Assembly: GCA_008508345.1 (NCBI GenBank)
Contig: QNGE01001291.1
Coordinates: forward strand, 91,601 to 155,600
Origin: Paragonimus westermani
Taxonomy: Eukaryota; Platyhelminthes; Trematoda; Plagiorchiida; Troglotrematidae
DNA: 64,000 bases
Direction: 5' to 3'
The notes beneath the pieces are model-generated. The model did no database searches, was not told the origin of the DNA, and saw only the letters and a list, made by a program, of their open reading frames with translations. Made by a program: the position numbers and the translations under genes. This document shows positions 61,281-64,000 of this stretch, piece after piece. The number at the start of each line of letters is the position of its first letter. Positions within the stretch are counted from its first letter, which is position 1.

Positions 61281-61938
61281 CTGAGTGGATGGAGGTGAAT
61301 GAAAGCATACTCAAATAAAAGATAATCGATGAGACCATGATTCATGTTAACGTTCGTTTAAATTAAAGTAGCTTCCTCGGTCCATCGATTTATTGTGTCG
61401 GTGTATGAAATGTCCCATCAGAAGAAGTACCCTGAAGATCGTAGAAACGGTTATCAGATGTTGTCGTTCCATGATGCCTATCGTCCAAACTGTACAGCAC
61501 TAGCGTACCAAACCATAGGGATACTTCTTCAGAAAGAACACCGTGCACTACTTTGATCGCGACCCAGACGGTGAGTCAGAATTCGGGTGGAGTACACAAC
61601 CACAGAGGACTACAGGCTTCGACGACCACAATGGCATGCAGTCCTTAGAACAGCAACGAGCACACATAAAACAGCATTTATAAGCAGTCTATTGGAGGAG
61701 GCATGACTTACCGTCTGGAGAGCGTTCGCCTACACAATAACTCAGATGCTACCAAGTATGAGACGATTATCAGACCAAAATCCGGATGTGCCTCTCACAG
61801 TGAATATCAAAAATTCTAATATTCATTTATGATCTTTTAATTCCAGTGTTGCTTCTGTAAATATAAGAGAGTAAATTGGATACCGTAAAATACTTACTGG
61901 CATTACTGGAACCACGTTGTAAATACAGAACAACCTAC

Positions 61939-62094
61939 CTCAAGAATCTGGCCGCGCAAGTCACATGCGGTGCGGAAGCGTAGAAGTCTGTCATGAATCG
62001 AGCTCGGGAGGGTAACTGGTCTGTTAGCAGTGCTTGAACTCACGTCGTCCAGACCCCACAAACTGAGCCTCACTTGTAGAGCCTCCTCAAGAAC
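61939..62094 (-). CDS. Spectraplakin exon: spectrin-repeat helix, 52 codons
   Basis: A 156-bp phase 0/0 exon with a good pyrimidine-rich acceptor (...cgcttttaag) and a strong GAG/GTAGGT donor. It encodes VLEEALQVRLSLWGLDD at the start and LRFRTACDLRGQILE at the end, a spectrin-like helix pair with the conserved Trp. It joins the exon at 63652 upstream and the exon at 61280 downstream without a frame change. It has no in-frame ATG or other start, so a simple ORF search misses it. Confidence 0.72.
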
Positions 62095-62769
62095 CTTAAA
62101 AGCGGATTAGAAAAAATCTGACAATAACACAGAAGGCCTTGAGCGATGAAAGAATAACTGTTACTCGGTCACAGGGCGCACGTATATGTCACTCACACGG
62201 AGTAATCGTGACTAAACTAACAACCAACTGTGTATTTTGAGAGTTGTATTCACTCGTTGTACCCTTGGGGTGAGGATCATACAGTGCTCAGTTTAGCATA
62301 CTGTTGCATTTCGTTGTAATAATTCCTCGACAGGAACATATAACAAACACGATTCATCGCAGAAACATGAGAGAATACGTGAGACGTATCTAGAGTTAAC
62401 AAACTGCATGCAGTCGCTCAATGTTGGGAGACTTCGTATGAAATCTTCCGGCCTGAGTATATCGAAAGTTGTTTGTGTGCTGCCATTTAGTTTCCTAGTT
62501 TGATGTTAAACGTGAAAGTGTGAACAGTTAGAAACATTTCTGCCCAAAACAAAGTATAGAACTAAAATATGCAAAACTACATTTCAAACAAAGGAAAAGA
62601 AAAGTGAGAGGTCATGACGAGCATATTCGGCCGTTTCTGAAGGTCGACCTCAAAGTCGATCAAGATGTACTGGTGTTTTAAGGATGGCTTGATATCGTCG
62701 CCAAGCTGACCGACATCGCATCAGACTGTGATCCCAAATACTTGCTTACATAAGGCAGACTGATATCTA

Positions 62770-63522
62770 CGGCCAACAGTCACCGTAAATCACGAATACG
62801 AAGATGCGTTCGATTCGGAGGATCGACCTACACTTTTAGAGTCGCTCAAACACAGGGGTATACCGACCAAGTGTGTGAACATACTCACTTCAACTCAGGC
62901 TAACTTGCACGGTGAACTGTCGGACAGTTTCAGAACCATGAGCAGAGTACGTCAACGCTGTCCACTCTCACCGTTCTTGTTCAATTTCGTCATAAAAGGG
63001 ATAATGGAAGATTGTCTCCGGCAATCATAAGATACCAACCCGGAGAAAGAATGAATGATCTCGACTATGCTGACAACAAGGGGCTGCCGTACAATCAACA
63101 CAAACAATGCTAGACGCAATTTCACGTTCTGCTAATCGCTTCCGAATGCGCTTTGCAGCATCAAGATTCAAAGTGCTTCTACAAGATTGCTGTGATCATG
63201 CAGATTTGATGCTGCATAATAAAGTCATGGTGGCTGTTGACCGATTTGTGTACCTGGGAAGCTGCATCCGCAGCGGTGGTGGAGGTAGAGGGAATCAAAC
63301 AGAAGCGCGTATCTCTGAGGTTACAGCGGTAATCGCTAATCTGGGGGCACCCATGACGACAGACAGATATCTCTCTCAGGCTTAAGGGTCGCGTAACGGT
63401 CAGGCACCAGTGAGAGCTGTACTACTTTACGGCAACGAAACATGACCGCCCAGGGTAGATGTAAACCGTCTCCAGGTATTTGACGAGGTTTGGTTATTCA
63501 AAGAGGTTTTACACTGGACAGA
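62770..63522 (+). mobile_element. RTE-like LINE fragment, near-identical to 38541-39293
   Basis: 753 bp almost identical by eye to 38541-39293, on the plus strand, inside the first spectraplakin intron (antisense to the gene). It holds VRQRCPLSPFLFNFVIKG, NDLDYADN (catalytic YADD changed to YADN), and FVYLGSCIRSGGGGRGNQ, the C-terminal RTE signature. It shares with the other copy the YADN change, the stop after DCLRQS and later frameshifts. Homology stops abruptly at 63522. Confidence 0.85.
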
Positions 63523-63651
63523 AGAGGAGTAGTCACAGTTAAAGAACAATATATACCTAAGTTCAGTTCAGGGTTATTAGTTTCGAAAATGTGCTCACAC
63601 TTACAATGTCAGATAGACAAACAAGCAGTCAGCATGAAACAATCCACCAAC

Positions 63652-63967
63652 CTGAAGTTCTTCGTGAATCGAATGAACGAAGGCCTCATCTCCGTAGGCA
63701 CTAAGTAGGGCTTGACAATCTTCAGGATACAACCCCACACTATCCAGATCAGCATTTACAGGCAGGTAAGCAAGCGTGAATTGTCCCTGCCCTAGATCGT
63801 GAGAAGCCTGGATGACGAATGCACGGCTGACACGCACTCCACACGGTTTACTCCGGGGTGTGGAGATGCCCAAAATGGACTCAGCCGAGCCGAGCCAATC
63901 ATCCAGCTTTTTGTAGGCTTCCGAATGGTTGTTTTGGTCAAGAAGTGCTTTCTCCAGGGTCAGTGCA
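63652..63967 (-). CDS. Spectraplakin exon: spectrin-repeat region, first in window
   Basis: The minus-strand frame is open from the window edge, but a likely acceptor (caccacag) puts the exon start at 63967, with one base completing a split codon. The exon then encodes 105 residues beginning ALTLEKALLDQ and including KKLDDWLGSAESIL, which has the heptad pattern and Trp of a spectrin-repeat helix. It ends at a CAG/GTTGGT donor in phase 0. The next exon (62094) joins directly in frame. The middle of the repeat is poorly conserved, so only the first helix is clear. An RTE fragment lies just downstream in the intron, its edge about 130 bp from this donor. Confidence 0.7.
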
Positions 63968-64000
63968 CTGTGGTGAACACCAAATGAGCAACATAAATCA

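Larger units (their letters stand above)
41820..64000 (-). other. 3' part of a spectraplakin gene (MACF1/dystonin/Short stop family)
   Basis: This span holds the last recognisable exons of one large minus-strand gene; the 5' part lies beyond position 64000. Reading 64 kb to 42 kb, the exons encode spectrin-type helices, a Ser/Pro-rich linker, the motif FDKWRKHYLKW that precedes the EF-hands in spectraplakins, a degenerate EF-hand region, and a GAS2 domain split over two exons (CRCQSKF...KYR, then MVRVGGGW...DPCR). Spectraplakins are giant linkers that bind actin at the N-terminus and microtubules through the C-terminal GAS2 domain and tail. Exons at 63652-63967, 61939-62094, 60837-61280, 55197-55541, 53378-53830, 49542-50069, 48768-48890 and 46971-47082 join in frame, almost all in phase 0. 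In vertebrate relatives the last spectrin stretch is longer than seen here, so an exon between 55.2 and 53.8 kb may be missed. The order of domains makes the family call strong; the exact orthologue is open. Confidence 0.88.

Noticed and set aside
1..64000. CRISPR arrays, prokaryotic operons, integrons or phage genes
   Set aside because: No spaced short repeats, no Shine-Dalgarno-led gene clusters; spliced genes and eukaryotic retroelements throughout.

Overview
The window is eukaryotic and most likely comes from a flatworm, probably a digenean fluke. The reasons are spliced genes with long introns, no operons, a moderate base composition (estimated by eye), and the mix of mobile elements: Penelope-like elements with GIY-YIG endonucleases, RTE and CR1 LINEs, an R2-type LINE, a Ty3/Gypsy element, and tRNA-derived SINEs that carry hammerhead ribozymes, as in schistosome SM-alpha repeats. 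I cannot name the species from the sequence.

The right third (about 41.8-64 kb, minus strand) is the 3' end of one large gene. Its exons encode spectrin-type helices, a linker, an EF-hand-derived region, a GAS2 (GAR) microtubule-binding domain split over two exons, and probably a Ser/Pro/Arg-rich C-terminal exon with a poly(A) signal. This order identifies a spectraplakin (MACF1/dystonin/Short stop family). All internal boundaries that could be checked join in frame. The first EF-hand loop is replaced by a long Ser-rich insert and the second is degenerate. The introns hold an R2-type LINE (57.6-59.6 kb), an RTE LINE fragment (51.8-52.8 kb), a second RTE fragment (62.8-63.5 kb) and a 685-bp duplicated segment (45.85-46.5 kb).

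The left two thirds (1-41.8 kb) are repeat-dominated. From left to right: a possible decayed ribozyme SINE (1.5 kb); tandem Penelope-like 3' units and endonuclease fragments (3.5-8.3 kb); a decayed Ty3/Gypsy element with zinc knuckle, protease, RT, RNase H and integrase start (8.9-11 kb); truncated RTE 3' tails (11.3-12.1 kb); candidate exons of an unrecognised gene (13.9-15.3 kb); SINE copies (8.6, 12.4, 18.9-19.1, 20.0-20.3, 30.0-30.6 kb); one exon of a cysteine-rich double-knottin-like peptide (27.9 kb); Penelope-like fragments (31.2-31.8 and 35.5-36.0 kb), the latter inside an element with 254-bp terminal inverted repeats; and a CR1 LINE (37.0-40.8 kb) apparently split by an RTE LINE on the opposite strand (38.4-40.0 kb).

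Main points of interest: a geometrically intact hammerhead ribozyme between the pol III boxes and the tail of a SINE; loss of calcium-binding residues in the spectraplakin EF-hands; the 12-cysteine peptide exon; the long inverted-repeat element enclosing a Penelope RT piece; and two single-N positions that fall exactly on the edges of duplicated segments, which suggests assembly joins. All splice sites, identities and alignments were judged by eye; no search was run.
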